26,244 nt of DNA from a virus: IMG/VR virus record IMGVR_UViG_3300037635_001002, positions 1 to 26,244 of that record. One strand, 5' to 3'. Both the position numbers and the translations under genes were made by a program. The notes under the pieces are model-generated. The model worked only from the letters and a program-made list of their open reading frames with translations, made no database searches and was not told the origin of the DNA. Positions 12,602-20,803 of the stretch are shown here, one piece after another (the stretch's first letter is position 1; every line of letters starts with the position of its first letter).

Positions 12602-14241
12602 GAAACATAATTATTGATGTAGAAACCGACAGAACCATCAGTCAGATCTGGTGTGCTGTCACTAAAGACTTAACAAATAAAGAGGAGGCTAAAGTATGGA
12701 CTCAAGCAAGCGAGTTACAAAAGTATCTAAGACCAAACGATATCTTGATTGGTCACAACATCGTAGGATTCGATGCACCAGTGTTAAGGAAGCACTGGAA
12801 CTTGAGTATCGACTCAAGCCAATTGCGCGACACATTATTAATGTCAAGGCTACTAAACCCAGTTCTCGAAGGAGGACACTCGCTAAGATCATGGGGACTA
12901 CGATTAGGAAAGCACAAAGGAGATTTCACTGCTTTCGATGGAGGGCTGTGTGATGAGATGGTTGACTACTGCATCCAAGATGTCGAAGTCACCGCTACAC
13001 TATTTGAGAATCTTAGTAGAGATCTACTGGATTGGGGTGAGTCATCTACTCTTGAGCATCAAGTCGCTGTCATTCTCAAACAGCAAGAAGATAACGGATT
13101 CAAGCTCGATGTTAAGAAAGCGTTATTCCTTCTTACAGACTGGAGGAAAAGACTGGCAGAAATTGAGGAAGAATTACAAGAAGTTTTCAGACCTATTGTA
13201 ACTGAACGTATTAGTGAAAAGACAGGTAAAAGACTTAAAGATAAAATAGAAATCTTTAATGCAGGTAGTCGTAAACAGATAGCAGAGCGTCTCATAGCTC
13301 TGGGTTGGAAACCTACTAAGCACACTGAAAAAGGTTCTGTCATTGTTGATGAGAAGGTTCTGTCTAACATAGACATACCAGAGGCTAAACTAATCTCTGA
13401 GTACCTTCTTCTTCAAAAAAGAATTACTCAGGTTGAGAAGTGGATTGACTACGCCGACAGGAACGACAGAGTTCACTGCCGTTTGATTAGTAATGGGGCT
13501 GTGACAGGTAGAATGACGCACAGCAAGCCTAATCTGGCACAGGTTCCGAGGGTAGGTAATCCGTTTGGTAAAGAGTGCAGAGAATGCTGGACGGTAGAGG
13601 ACGGTAATGTACTATGTGGTATTGATGCTTCTGGAATCGAGCTTAGACTATTGGCACACTACATGCGTGATGAAGATTACATTAATGAGATACTGAGTGG
13701 TGACATCCACACAGCTAACATGAAGGCTGCAGGTCTAACGAATAGAGATCAAGCTAAGACATTTATCTATGCTTTTCTTTATGGGGCTGGTCCTGCTAAG
13801 ATAGGTCAGATTGTAGGAGGTAGTGAGAAAGAAGGTAGAAAGCTGATTAACAGTTTTCTTGGTAACACACCAGCCTTACATAAACTAAAAGAGAAAGTTA
13901 ACCGTATAGCTGAGAAAGGGTTTTTACCTAGTCTGGATGGTAGGCGTTTAATTGTTCGATCTCAACATGCTGCTCTCAACACTTTGCTACAGGGAGCTGG
14001 TGCTGTGGTTATGAAAAAGGCTTTAGTATTGCTACACTCCAAATTAAAAGCTGGTAAAATACATGGCTCTTTTGTTGCTAATGTTCATGATGAATGGCAA
14101 ATAGAAACGACAAAAGAGTGTGCTGAATCTGTAGGTCGATTAGGCGTTCAGGCAATTCAGGAAGCAGGACTCGCTTTAGGGCTACGTTGTCCGCTCGATG
14201 GCGAGTTTAAAATAGGTGATAATTGGGCAACAACACACTAA
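12598..14241 (+). CDS. Family A DNA polymerase with 3'-5' exonuclease domain
   Basis: The 547-residue enzyme copies the phage genome. The exonuclease domain has IIIDVETD (Asp7, Glu9), NIVGFDAPVL (54-63) and YCIQDVEVT (124-132). The polymerase domain has motif A GIDASGIELR (Asp343), motif B RDQAKTFIYAFLYG (383-396) and motif C VHDEW (496-500). The residue aligned with E. coli Pol I Phe762 is Tyr391, as in T7 polymerase. The start TTG at 12598 overlaps the previous stop (TTGA), and the DxE motif right after it supports this choice. No 5' nuclease domain is fused; a separate exonuclease lies downstream. All catalytic acids are present. Confidence 0.94.
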   Translation: MRNIIIDVETDRTISQIWCAVTKDLTNKEEAKVWTQASELQKYLRPNDILIGHNIVGFDAPVLRKHWNLSIDSSQLRDTLLMSRLLNPVLEGGHSLRSWGLRLGKHKGDFTAFDGGLCDEMVDYCIQDVEVTATLFENLSRDLLDWGESSTLEHQVAVILKQQEDNGFKLDVKKALFLLTDWRKRLAEIEEELQEVFRPIVTERISEKTGKRLKDKIEIFNAGSRKQIAERLIALGWKPTKHTEKGSVIVDEKVLSNIDIPEAKLISEYLLLQKRITQVEKWIDYADRNDRVHCRLISNGAVTGRMTHSKPNLAQVPRVGNPFGKECRECWTVEDGNVLCGIDASGIELRLLAHYMRDEDYINEILSGDIHTANMKAAGLTNRDQAKTFIYAFLYGAGPAKIGQIVGGSEKEGRKLINSFLGNTPALHKLKEKVNRIAEKGFLPSLDGRRLIVRSQHAALNTLLQGAGAVVMKKALVLLHSKLKAGKIHGSFVANVHDEWQIETTKECAESVGRLGVQAIQEAGLALGLRCPLDGEFKIGDNWATTH

Positions 14242-14250
14242 GAGGAATAT

Positions 14251-14652
14251 ATGGCTAATCTAAAACCAGTAGTTGTACAAGCAGATGTTATGTGGGCTTT
14301 TCTTGACACACCTAATGAGATGAGCGGTAAGTATCAGGTAGACTTGTGTAACCTCTCAACAAAGGCTATCGATGAGCTTGAGTCAATGGGTGTCAATGTC
14401 AAGAAGAAAGATGACAAAGGCTTTTACGTTACAGCTAAATCTAAGAACTATCCAATCAAGGCTGAGTTGTCTGACGGATCAGAAGTTACTTGTAAGATTA
14501 AGAACGGCTCCAAAGCAGTAGCTACTCTTAAACCGTATGCTTACAATTGGAAGGGTAAGACAGGTGTAGGAACAGGCATCAACAAGTTAGTCATAACTGA
14601 ATTGATTGAGTATGTTCCTTCTTCTGATTCAGTAGCTGAAGAGACGCTGTAA
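14251..14652 (+). CDS. Single-stranded DNA-binding protein, gp2.5-like
   Basis: The 133-residue protein begins MANLKPVVVQADVMWAFLDT and has beta-rich stretches (VMWAFLDT, GKYQVDLCNL, YAYNWKGKTG) fitting an OB fold of the T7 gp2.5 type. It ends with an acidic tail (SSDSVAEETL), as SSB proteins use to bind partners. It would coat single strands and organise polymerase and helicase. It lies between the polymerase and exonuclease genes, the order expected of a T7-like replication operon, and AAGAGGAATAT precedes its ATG. The call is based on context, size and the tail. Confidence 0.72.
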   Translation: MANLKPVVVQADVMWAFLDTPNEMSGKYQVDLCNLSTKAIDELESMGVNVKKKDDKGFYVTAKSKNYPIKAELSDGSEVTCKIKNGSKAVATLKPYAYNWKGKTGVGTGINKLVITELIEYVPSSDSVAEETL

Positions 14653-14653
14653 T

Positions 14654-15364
14654 TTGTCTAAGTCGATGAACAATGCGAAGGCACTCATCGATGGAGATAT
14701 TCTGACGTACCGTATTGGGTTTTCTTCTAATGAACCTGATGAGGAAAAGTTTGCTATTTCTCGGATGGGTAATTTTGTTGATAGACTGATTAAGGTCAAA
14801 GGAATAGATTCTTATGAAGGCTATCTGACAGGGAAGAAAAACTATAGGTCAGAAATTGCTACTGAGCAAGCTTACAAGGGGAATCGTAAAGAGGCTAGAA
14901 GACCAGTCCATTACGATTCTCTGCGTGAGTATCTCATAACTAAGTGGGACTTTAAACTCCAAGAAGGTCAAGAGGCTGACGATGCAATGGGAATCAAAGC
15001 CTACGAGCTACCTGAAGATTCTAGCTGCATCATGACCATCGATAAAGACTTAGACATGATTAGAGGATGGCACTACAACTTTGTAAAAGAAGATTTGTAT
15101 TATGTTACCGAAGCTCAAGCCATTAAGAATTTCTACATTCAGCTTCTTACTGGTGATCGAGTTGACAACATTGCTGGTCTTAAAGGTATTGGTCCAGTCA
15201 AAGCCAATAAGATTCTGGAGAAATGCACAACTGAGAAAAGTCTTTTCAAAGCTGTGAGTGAGAAGTACGATCATGACATTGATAAACTAACTGAACGTGG
15301 AAGGCTCTTATGGATAAGAAGAAAAGAGAAGCAATTATGGAAACCGCCAAGCACTTCACGATAG
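14654..15364 (+). CDS. 5'-3' exonuclease, T7 gp6-like / FEN family
   Basis: The 236-residue protein has the acidic sites of the flap nuclease family: LIDGDILTYR (Asp13, Asp15), EADDAMG (107-113), TIDKDLDMI (128-136) and TGDRVDNIAGLKGIGPVKA (166-184). The last is the metal site plus the helix-hairpin-helix that binds DNA. It would degrade host DNA and remove primers. The start is taken as TTG 14654; ATG 14666 (residue 5) is possible but has no better ribosome site. The C-terminus (GRLLWIRRKEKQLW) is typical of such phage enzymes, so the gene is complete. It overlaps the next gene by 55 nt. Confidence 0.88.
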   Translation: MSKSMNNAKALIDGDILTYRIGFSSNEPDEEKFAISRMGNFVDRLIKVKGIDSYEGYLTGKKNYRSEIATEQAYKGNRKEARRPVHYDSLREYLITKWDFKLQEGQEADDAMGIKAYELPEDSSCIMTIDKDLDMIRGWHYNFVKEDLYYVTEAQAIKNFYIQLLTGDRVDNIAGLKGIGPVKANKILEKCTTEKSLFKAVSEKYDHDIDKLTERGRLLWIRRKEKQLWKPPSTSR

Positions 15365-15696
15365 GTTATGTTCAATGGGTTGATGCTGTTGCTGATGCAG
15401 GATGGGAGGATAACTCTAAAGCTGATGTACATCCTGTTTTAAGTATTGGGTTTATTGTTGACGAGACAGAGGATGCTATCTGTCTTGCTGCTGCAATCTC
15501 TTACGATCAGTCTAACTCTAGGATACATATACCTAAACAGTGGATTAAAAGTATTAAGAAAGTAAGACTAGATAAATTTTTAGATTTAAGGAGAAAGCCA
15601 TTAAAACCCAAAGCGCAAAAGCAAAAGGTAGAAAGCTCCAACAGTGGTTCAGAGATCATCTCATCGAAAGATTTAATTTTTACAGGTCCGATGTGA
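15310..15696 (+). CDS. Phage protein of 128 residues, function unknown; unusual C-terminal overlap
   Basis: The start ATG follows GGAAGGCTCTT; a second ATG (codon 10) is also possible. The first 90 residues have a compact beta-rich pattern (LSIGFIVDETEDAICLAAAI, then SRIHIPKQWIKSIKKV) that I associate with small unnamed phage proteins in replication operons. The last 33 residues (KPLKPKAQKQKVESS…) overlap the next gene out of frame and look like a non-conserved extension. Removing one T from the TTTTT run near 15577-15581 would end the protein at TAG just before the next ribosome site. The tail may therefore be an artefact or a recent mutation. Confidence 0.6.
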   Translation: MDKKKREAIMETAKHFTIGYVQWVDAVADAGWEDNSKADVHPVLSIGFIVDETEDAICLAAAISYDQSNSRIHIPKQWIKSIKKVRLDKFLDLRRKPLKPKAQKQKVESSNSGSEIISSKDLIFTGPM

Positions 15697-15959
15697 AATC
15701 TACTAGTATGGGTGCAGGAGGAGAGGACATACAGTTCTCTCAAGAGGTAGGAGATCAGCTCGGTATCTCTGTTGAGTGTAAGTCAAGAGAGTCTATGGCT
15801 ATTTATGCTTTTTACTCACAAGCTGCTGACAACTGTCCTGAGGGTAGACAACCGACAGTCATTGTCAAACAGAATCATTCTAAGCCTCTTGCTGTTATTG
15901 ATGCTGAATACTTTGTTACTTTATTAAAGGGAACCAATGAGACACTTGATAATTCCTGA
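15600..15959 (+). CDS. Small PD-(D/E)xK-type endonuclease with ATT start
   Basis: I place the start at ATT 15600, which has a perfect AAGGAG (15588-15593) 6 nt upstream. This gives 119 residues beginning MKTQSAKAKGRKLQQW, the N-terminus I recall for this phage nuclease family. The alternative GTG at 15693 would remove the first helix. GGEDIQFS (40-47) and SVECKS (57-62, Glu59 and Lys61) fit a PD-(D/E)xK metal site, and KPLAVIDAEYFVTLL (95-109) is a typical C-terminal strand and helix. It probably acts on branched or structured DNA in replication, recombination or packaging. It overlaps its neighbours by 97 and 23 nt. Confidence 0.65.
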   Translation: MKTQSAKAKGRKLQQWFRDHLIERFNFYRSDVKSTSMGAGGEDIQFSQEVGDQLGISVECKSRESMAIYAFYSQAADNCPEGRQPTVIVKQNHSKPLAVIDAEYFVTLLKGTNETLDNS

Positions 15960-16701
15960 TACACAATGCAAGCCTAACAACTCATTCGATCACTTAGCGT
16001 GGGCAGGTGAGTACGCTGTTAAGATTAAACCTGACGTCATCGTTCACTTAGGAGATCACTGGGATATGCCCAGCCTTAGTGTTTATGACATTGGTAAGAA
16101 ATCGTTTGAGGGTAGAACTTATCATGATGATATCGAGGCTGGTAACAAGGCTATGGATACCTTCATGAAACCTATCGTTGCAGAACAGAAGAGGCAGCGA
16201 CTAAACAAGAAGAAAGTCTGGAAACCTAAAAAGGTCTTTCTTATCGGTAATCATGAGTACCGTATCGACAGAGCTATTGAGTCTGACAGGAAGCTAGAAG
16301 GACTGATTGGTTATAATGATTTTAATCTAAAGAAATATAACTGGGAGGTTCGTCCCTTTTTAGATGTAGCGGTTATCAGTGGGATAGCTTATAGCCACTA
16401 CTTTACTTCAGGTGTTATGGGTAGACCAGTCAGCAGTCCTAATCTTTTATTACAAAAGAAACACATGAGCTGTATCATGGGTCATGTCCAAGATAGATCT
16501 ATAGCGTTCAGTAAGAAAGCTGACGGCTCTAGGATCACTGGTTTGTTTGCTGGTATTTTTTACCAACACGATGAGGAGTATCTTAATCCTCAGACTAATG
16601 GTAGCTGGTCTGGTGTGTGGGTGTTTAATGAAGTAGATAATGGTAGCTTTGACGAGATGCCTGTCTCGATTAATTATCTAAGGAAACAATATGGAAATTA
16701 A
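15937..16701 (+). CDS. Calcineurin-like metallophosphoesterase
   Basis: The 254-residue protein has the metal-binding series of the family: PDTQ (Asp8), HLGDHWD (37-43), IGNHEYR (103-109, Asn105 and His106) and GHVQDRS (182-188), with FAGIFYQHDEEY near the end. It should hydrolyse phosphodiesters, possibly in nucleic acid or nucleotides; the substrate is unknown. It starts at ATG 15937, 23 nt inside the nuclease gene. Similar enzymes occur in replication operons of many phages. The sequence is full-length and all key residues are present. Confidence 0.8.
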   Translation: MRHLIIPDTQCKPNNSFDHLAWAGEYAVKIKPDVIVHLGDHWDMPSLSVYDIGKKSFEGRTYHDDIEAGNKAMDTFMKPIVAEQKRQRLNKKKVWKPKKVFLIGNHEYRIDRAIESDRKLEGLIGYNDFNLKKYNWEVRPFLDVAVISGIAYSHYFTSGVMGRPVSSPNLLLQKKHMSCIMGHVQDRSIAFSKKADGSRITGLFAGIFYQHDEEYLNPQTNGSWSGVWVFNEVDNGSFDEMPVSINYLRKQYGN

Positions 16702-16978
16702 AAATGTACTACAAACCAGAGCAGGTACATATGGTGAATACAGAGACGTAAGTCAGATTAGTCAGGACATAAAGAAAGTAATTAAGAACTCTCGTAATTA
16801 TCCGTTTATGCCAGCTTATATGTTAGAGTCTCTTGAGTTAATAGCAAACAAGTTAGCTAGAATACTTAATGGCGATCCGATGTACGATGACTCTTGGAGG
16901 GACATCTCTGGATACTGTACGTTGGTGCTGATGGAAATAGAAAACATGGAGAACTCAGATGAATCTCACGATTCCTGA
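16691..16978 (+). CDS. Phage protein resembling DUF6378, 95 residues
   Basis: The protein (MEIKNVLQTRAGTYGEYRDV…) has the sequence style of a small, widespread phage family that I associate with DUF6378: TRxxxYGEY near the N-terminus, a long helix, then KLARILNGDPMYDDSWRDIS and GYCTLV. The function of the family is not known to me. It overlaps the phosphoesterase by 11 nt and the next small gene by 20 nt. The DUF name is from memory and should be confirmed by a profile search. Confidence 0.6.
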   Translation: MEIKNVLQTRAGTYGEYRDVSQISQDIKKVIKNSRNYPFMPAYMLESLELIANKLARILNGDPMYDDSWRDISGYCTLVLMEIENMENSDESHDS

Positions 16979-17111
16979 ACTTATAGAAAAACTTTCTGTT
17001 TTAGATGAAATAGAATTACTTGAAGTATTAGAAATAACTTCAGTAGATATACTGAACAGATTTGAAGATGTTGTAGAAGATAATTACGATAAACTAATAA
17101 AGGAAATATAG
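16959..17111 (+). CDS. Small acidic helical protein, 50 residues
   Basis: This short gene starts at ATG 16959 with GGAGA about 6 nt upstream. The protein begins MNLTIPELIEKLSVLDEIEL and continues LEVLEITSVDILNRFEDVVE, with many Glu and Asp residues and no membrane segment. Helices with leucines at regular spacing suggest a coiled or dimeric form. It ends directly before the reductase start (TAG, ATG). Similar Leu/Glu-rich small proteins (LLELLNITSEDL style) occur in related phages, as far as I recall. Function unknown. Confidence 0.6.
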   Translation: MNLTIPELIEKLSVLDEIELLEVLEITSVDILNRFEDVVEDNYDKLIKEI

Positions 17112-19001
17112 ATGGATTTTTACCAAGAGTATATTGCTAAGAGTAGGTATTGCAGATTCGTAGAAGCAGAAGGACGTAGAGAAGATTGGTTTGAGACAGT
17201 CGATAGATACATGGACTTCATGAAGAACCATCTGGAGACTAAGCATAACCATGTCATGCCTATGGAGACAGACTCGGAGATGCGTGAGGCTATCAAGAAC
17301 TTAGAGGTTGTGCCTTCTATGAGAGCTATCATGGCTGCAGGTAAGGCACTCGACAGAGACAACACAGCAGGTTACAACTGTAGCTACATGCCTGTCGATG
17401 ATCCCAAAGCATTTGATGAGGCTATGTACATCTTACTTTGTGGTACTGGTGTAGGGTTTAGTGTTGAGCATAAGTATGTTGACAAACTACCTGAGATACC
17501 TGACCAGTTGTTCGACTCCGAAACAACTATTGTTGTACCTGATAGTAAAGAAGGTTGGGCTAAGTCACTACGTCAGGTCATTGCTTTGTTGTACTCTGGT
17601 GAGATACCTCAGTGGGATACAAGCAAGGTTAGACCAGCAGGTGCTAGACTCAAGACGTTTGGTGGTAGGGCTAGTGGACCAGAACCTTTACATGAGTTGT
17701 TTAAGTTTGTTATCGCTAGGTTTCAAGGTGCAGCAGGTCGTAAGCTAAATACGCTAGAGTGTCATGACATCATGTGTAAGGTTGCTGAGGTTGTTGTAGT
17801 AGGTGGCGTTAGACGTTCAGCTATGATCTCACTGTCTGACTTAGAGGATGACAAGATGCGTCATGCTAAGGTCGGTCAGTGGTGGGAGGCTAACCCTCAA
17901 CGTGCGTTGGCTAACAACTCTGCTGTGTATGCTACCAAGCCTGACGTTGGTCAGTTCCTAAACGAGTGGACCAGCTTGTATCACAGTCACAGTGGTGAGC
18001 GTGGTATCTTTAATCGTGAGGCTGCTGTCAACACAGCTAAGAAGAACGGACGCAGGGATACAGACTTTGAGTACGGTACTAACCCATGTTCAGAAATTAT
18101 CCTTAGACCCTACCAGTTCTGTAACCTGTCTGAGGTAGTAGTCAGATCTACAGACACCAAGCAAGACCTAGAACGCAAGGTCAGATTAGCTACTATCTTA
18201 GGAACGTATCAGTCTACGATGACTCACTTCCCTTATCTCAGAAAGGTGTGGCAGAAGAACACAGAGGCTGAGAGGTTACTTGGTGTGTCACTGACTGGTA
18301 TCCTAGACAACAAACTTATGGGAGAAACCAGTGACAAAACTAAGGCAATGCTTGAGAGACTCAGAGACGTATCGGTTGATACAAACTTACAGTTATCCAC
18401 TGAGCTTAATATCCCTGTATCTGCTGCCATCACTTGTATTAAGCCTTCTGGCACTGTTAGTCAGCTTGTTGACTCTGCCTCTGGTATTCATACGAGACAC
18501 AGTAAGTATTATGTGCGCAGGGTACGAGGCGATAAGAAAGATCCTCTATCCACGTTCATGACTGAGCAGGGTATACCTTCTGAGGATTGTGTGTTACGAC
18601 CAGAGTCTACTACTGTCTTTAGTTTCCCTAAGAAGTCACCAGATGGTGCGCTACTTCGTGAGGACATCACTGCTATCGAACACTTAGACTTATGGTTGAT
18701 GTATCAGAAGCATTGGTGTGAGCATAAGCCGTCAGTCACTATCTCTGTCGAGGAGCATGAGTGGGTAGAAGTAGGCTCATGGATCTGGAAGAACTTCGAT
18801 GATGTCAGTGGTGTTAGCTTCTTGCCCTACGATGGTGGGACATATAAGCAAGCTCCCTATGAAGAGTGTACTGAGGAGGAGTATAAAGAACTTCTTCATA
18901 AGATGCCAAAGAGCATTGAGTGGAATAGCCTCATAGAGATTGATGACAATGTGGAAGGAGCGCAGACTCTGGCTTGTACAGCAGGTGCTTGTGAGATCTA
19001 A
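17112..19001 (+). CDS. nrdJ: Class II (B12-dependent) ribonucleotide reductase
   Basis: The 629-residue enzyme makes deoxynucleotides from ribonucleotides using adenosylcobalamin, so it works with or without oxygen. Key residues are visible: Cys90 (GYNCSY), the thiyl-radical Cys326 with Glu328 in NPCSE, Cys337 (QFCNLSE), and the C-terminal redox pair Cys622/Cys627 (CTAGAC), spaced as in the monomeric Lactobacillus type. GGVRRSAMISL (231-241) is also typical. It is the last gene of the plus-strand operon, overlapping the convergent holin-like gene by 4 nt. The host must supply cobalamin. No intein or break is seen. Confidence 0.92.
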   Translation: MDFYQEYIAKSRYCRFVEAEGRREDWFETVDRYMDFMKNHLETKHNHVMPMETDSEMREAIKNLEVVPSMRAIMAAGKALDRDNTAGYNCSYMPVDDPKAFDEAMYILLCGTGVGFSVEHKYVDKLPEIPDQLFDSETTIVVPDSKEGWAKSLRQVIALLYSGEIPQWDTSKVRPAGARLKTFGGRASGPEPLHELFKFVIARFQGAAGRKLNTLECHDIMCKVAEVVVVGGVRRSAMISLSDLEDDKMRHAKVGQWWEANPQRALANNSAVYATKPDVGQFLNEWTSLYHSHSGERGIFNREAAVNTAKKNGRRDTDFEYGTNPCSEIILRPYQFCNLSEVVVRSTDTKQDLERKVRLATILGTYQSTMTHFPYLRKVWQKNTEAERLLGVSLTGILDNKLMGETSDKTKAMLERLRDVSVDTNLQLSTELNIPVSAAITCIKPSGTVSQLVDSASGIHTRHSKYYVRRVRGDKKDPLSTFMTEQGIPSEDCVLRPESTTVFSFPKKSPDGALLREDITAIEHLDLWLMYQKHWCEHKPSVTISVEEHEWVEVGSWIWKNFDDVSGVSFLPYDGGTYKQAPYEECTEEEYKELLHKMPKSIEWNSLIEIDDNVEGAQTLACTAGACEI

Positions 19002-19156
19002 TCTTTCTTATTATTAACTAGATCAAACAGGGCACGTACTTTCTCTTCTAACACTGAGATGCGTGCCCCAATCTCTGCCTTCCAAGTTATTGCTAAGAAC
19101 ACTACGAACAGTAGCCCTGAGATTATCTCCCAGAAGTTGATGATGAACTGCTCCAT
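18998..19156 (-). CDS. Holin-like membrane protein, 52 residues
   Basis: The start ATG (19156-19154) follows the stop of the lysozyme-like gene directly. The peptide begins MEQFIINFWEIISGLLFVVF, has one membrane helix (about residues 8-24) and then a charged helical tail (KAEIGARISVLEEKVRALFD). One-helix proteins with a charged tail next to a muralytic gene are often holins or holin-like. Its stop overlaps the reductase stop region by 4 nt. Expression would come from the late minus-strand operon. The holin role is inferred from topology and position. Confidence 0.55.
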   Translation of the reverse strand: MEQFIINFWEIISGLLFVVFLAITWKAEIGARISVLEEKVRALFDLVNNKKD

Positions 19157-19825
19157 TTAATTCTTAATCCCTAATATTTCTCTGTTAGCATTGGCAAGAA
19201 TTTTTGGGTCCCACGCCTCACCTTCTTTCTTTGTGTGGTGTAGGTTCAAGTAAATCTTATACATTGCTTTCTTTTGTTCCTTCTCACTAGCGTTAGGATC
19301 TAGTAAAGATTTAATTAGTTTGTCACTTCCTTCTTTTTCAAGTATGTCACCTAAAAATAAAACAGTCTGCTGATCTGGTGTCAGATCTTCAACCTTACCT
19401 GTTTTAAATACCTCATCTAACCAAGGGGCATCTATTCTTTTCTTAGCTCTGTTTACAGCAGTCTGTAAAGCACTTTGTCCTCCTTCAGTACCTACTAAAA
19501 ACTGATAGAGTCCTGTAGCTGAGCTTGCTTCTTTTCCTTCTAAAGGTCTATTCTTTACTTTAGGATCTCCAGAGCTTTCTGCTCTACCTACTTTAAGAGC
19601 AAAGTCATACAGTACGTTTCTTGCTTTTGTTGAATCAAGACCTTCCATCCCTGATCTGTTTAAATGTTTTGTCATCAGTGTTTCTGCTAATGGAGATCTT
19701 ATTTGATTGACATCGCTGACATTACTTACGTCTACTATTTCTGCTCTTCTTGAAGGAATAACCTCCATCTCAGGAGTAGACAGGATGTTACCGAACGCAT
19801 CGTAGTTATTACTCATCATATCCAT
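19157..19825 (-). CDS. Lysozyme / lytic transglycosylase-like virion protein
   Basis: This 222-residue protein has GRAESSGDP (80-88), with Glu83 as the likely catalytic acid, and SSATGLYQFLVG near 101-112. The order Glu, then S/T-G-L-Y-Q-F is that of SLT-type transglycosylases, which cut peptidoglycan. It has no signal peptide. It lies at the end of the internal virion protein cluster and before the holin-like gene. It may act from the virion during DNA entry, as in T7 gp16, or at lysis. MDMMSN at 19825 was chosen as start because AAGGAA lies just upstream. Confidence 0.7.
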   Translation of the reverse strand: MDMMSNNYDAFGNILSTPEMEVIPSRRAEIVDVSNVSDVNQIRSPLAETLMTKHLNRSGMEGLDSTKARNVLYDFALKVGRAESSGDPKVKNRPLEGKEASSATGLYQFLVGTEGGQSALQTAVNRAKKRIDAPWLDEVFKTGKVEDLTPDQQTVLFLGDILEKEGSDKLIKSLLDPNASEKEQKKAMYKIYLNLHHTKKEGEAWDPKILANANREILGIKN

Positions 19826-19828
19826 GTT

Positions 19829-20803
19829 TTATTTCCTTGCTTTAGGAATTTTAAATCCCTCTGTTTCTTTTTCTAGGTTGTCCAAATATGCGTCAAGGTC
19901 TGCATCAGTTGTTAAATCTTTACCCGCTTGATCTGCTAATGTTGCAGTAGGGCTTGATAAGTTCTTGTCTTTTGCGAAAGAAGGGTATATTACTTTTTCT
20001 GGAACAACATTACCCAACTGGTCAATACGTTCAGGTTCAATCAAATCACCTTTCTCATTAACGTCAAGTCTTGGATTGTTTAACTCAAGTCGAATCTCTT
20101 CAATACTTTTACCTTTTAAGTTTTCGTACTCATCTCCGTATGTAGGATACTGGACAGGAGGTGGCATACCTAACTGACCTCTAAACATATCAGGACTTTC
20201 AATACCTAAGTCTATCATGCCTCTAGGAGGAGGAGGAACAAACCTGTCCCTTGTCCGTATATTTGCTTCTCTCTGTGGAGAAAATTCTTGTCTGGACGGC
20301 ATAGGAGGTTTTCTTGTTATAGACAAGAGATCACCAGTAAATAGACCAGAAGGACCTATTGGGCTTTCTCTACCTATACTATAATCATCCATTACAGGAG
20401 GACGAACATCTCTAATTGCTGGAGGTTCTAAAGATACATCTCTACCGTCTGCTGATGTTCTTACAGGAGGTGTCATTGATCTTGGTAATGGTTTACTAAG
20501 ATCAGGAACTACAGGAGGACGAGTAGGATCAGGAGGAGGTATCGGAGGTATGTCTTGTTCTACTTGTATGGGTTGCCCACCTAACATACCAGACCTGAAC
20601 CTTACAGTAGGTTGCTCATATCTGTCGTAATTATATTTCTGTCTAGGAACAGGATTGAGAGGTCCATAAGTATTATAAATATCATCAGAGTAATCTTGAT
20701 AAGAAGGACCGACTGGTTGCTGTGCAGCAGTTCCTCTTCCTATTCCAAATTCTCCAAGTTTCCCTACTAAACTATTTAACAAACTGTCTAAAGGACTAGC
20801 CAT
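19829..20803 (-). CDS. Proline-rich virion protein, function unknown
   Basis: The 324-residue protein is very rich in Pro, Arg and Asp (IPPIPPPDPTRPPVVPDLSK, FVPPPPRGMIDL), so much of it should be extended or disordered. It starts MASPLDSLLNSLVGKLGEFG with a possible helix and ends with KETEGFKIPKARK. The start overlaps the stop of the upstream gene by one base (TAATG). It lies inside the internal virion / ejection gene cluster, so a structural or ejected protein is likely; no family is recognised. Confidence 0.6.
   Translation of the reverse strand: MASPLDSLLNSLVGKLGEFGIGRGTAAQQPVGPSYQDYSDDIYNTYGPLNPVPRQKYNYDRYEQPTVRFRSGMLGGQPIQVEQDIPPIPPPDPTRPPVVPDLSKPLPRSMTPPVRTSADGRDVSLEPPAIRDVRPPVMDDYSIGRESPIGPSGLFTGDLLSITRKPPMPSRQEFSPQREANIRTRDRFVPPPPRGMIDLGIESPDMFRGQLGMPPPVQYPTYGDEYENLKGKSIEEIRLELNNPRLDVNEKGDLIEPERIDQLGNVVPEKVIYPSFAKDKNLSSPTATLADQAGKDLTTDADLDAYLDNLEKETEGFKIPKARK

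Noticed and set aside
19030-19068. Inverted repeat GGGCACG / CGTGCCC after the reductase gene
   Set aside because: The loop is 25 nt, no T run follows and it lies inside the holin-like gene, so it is not a convincing terminator.
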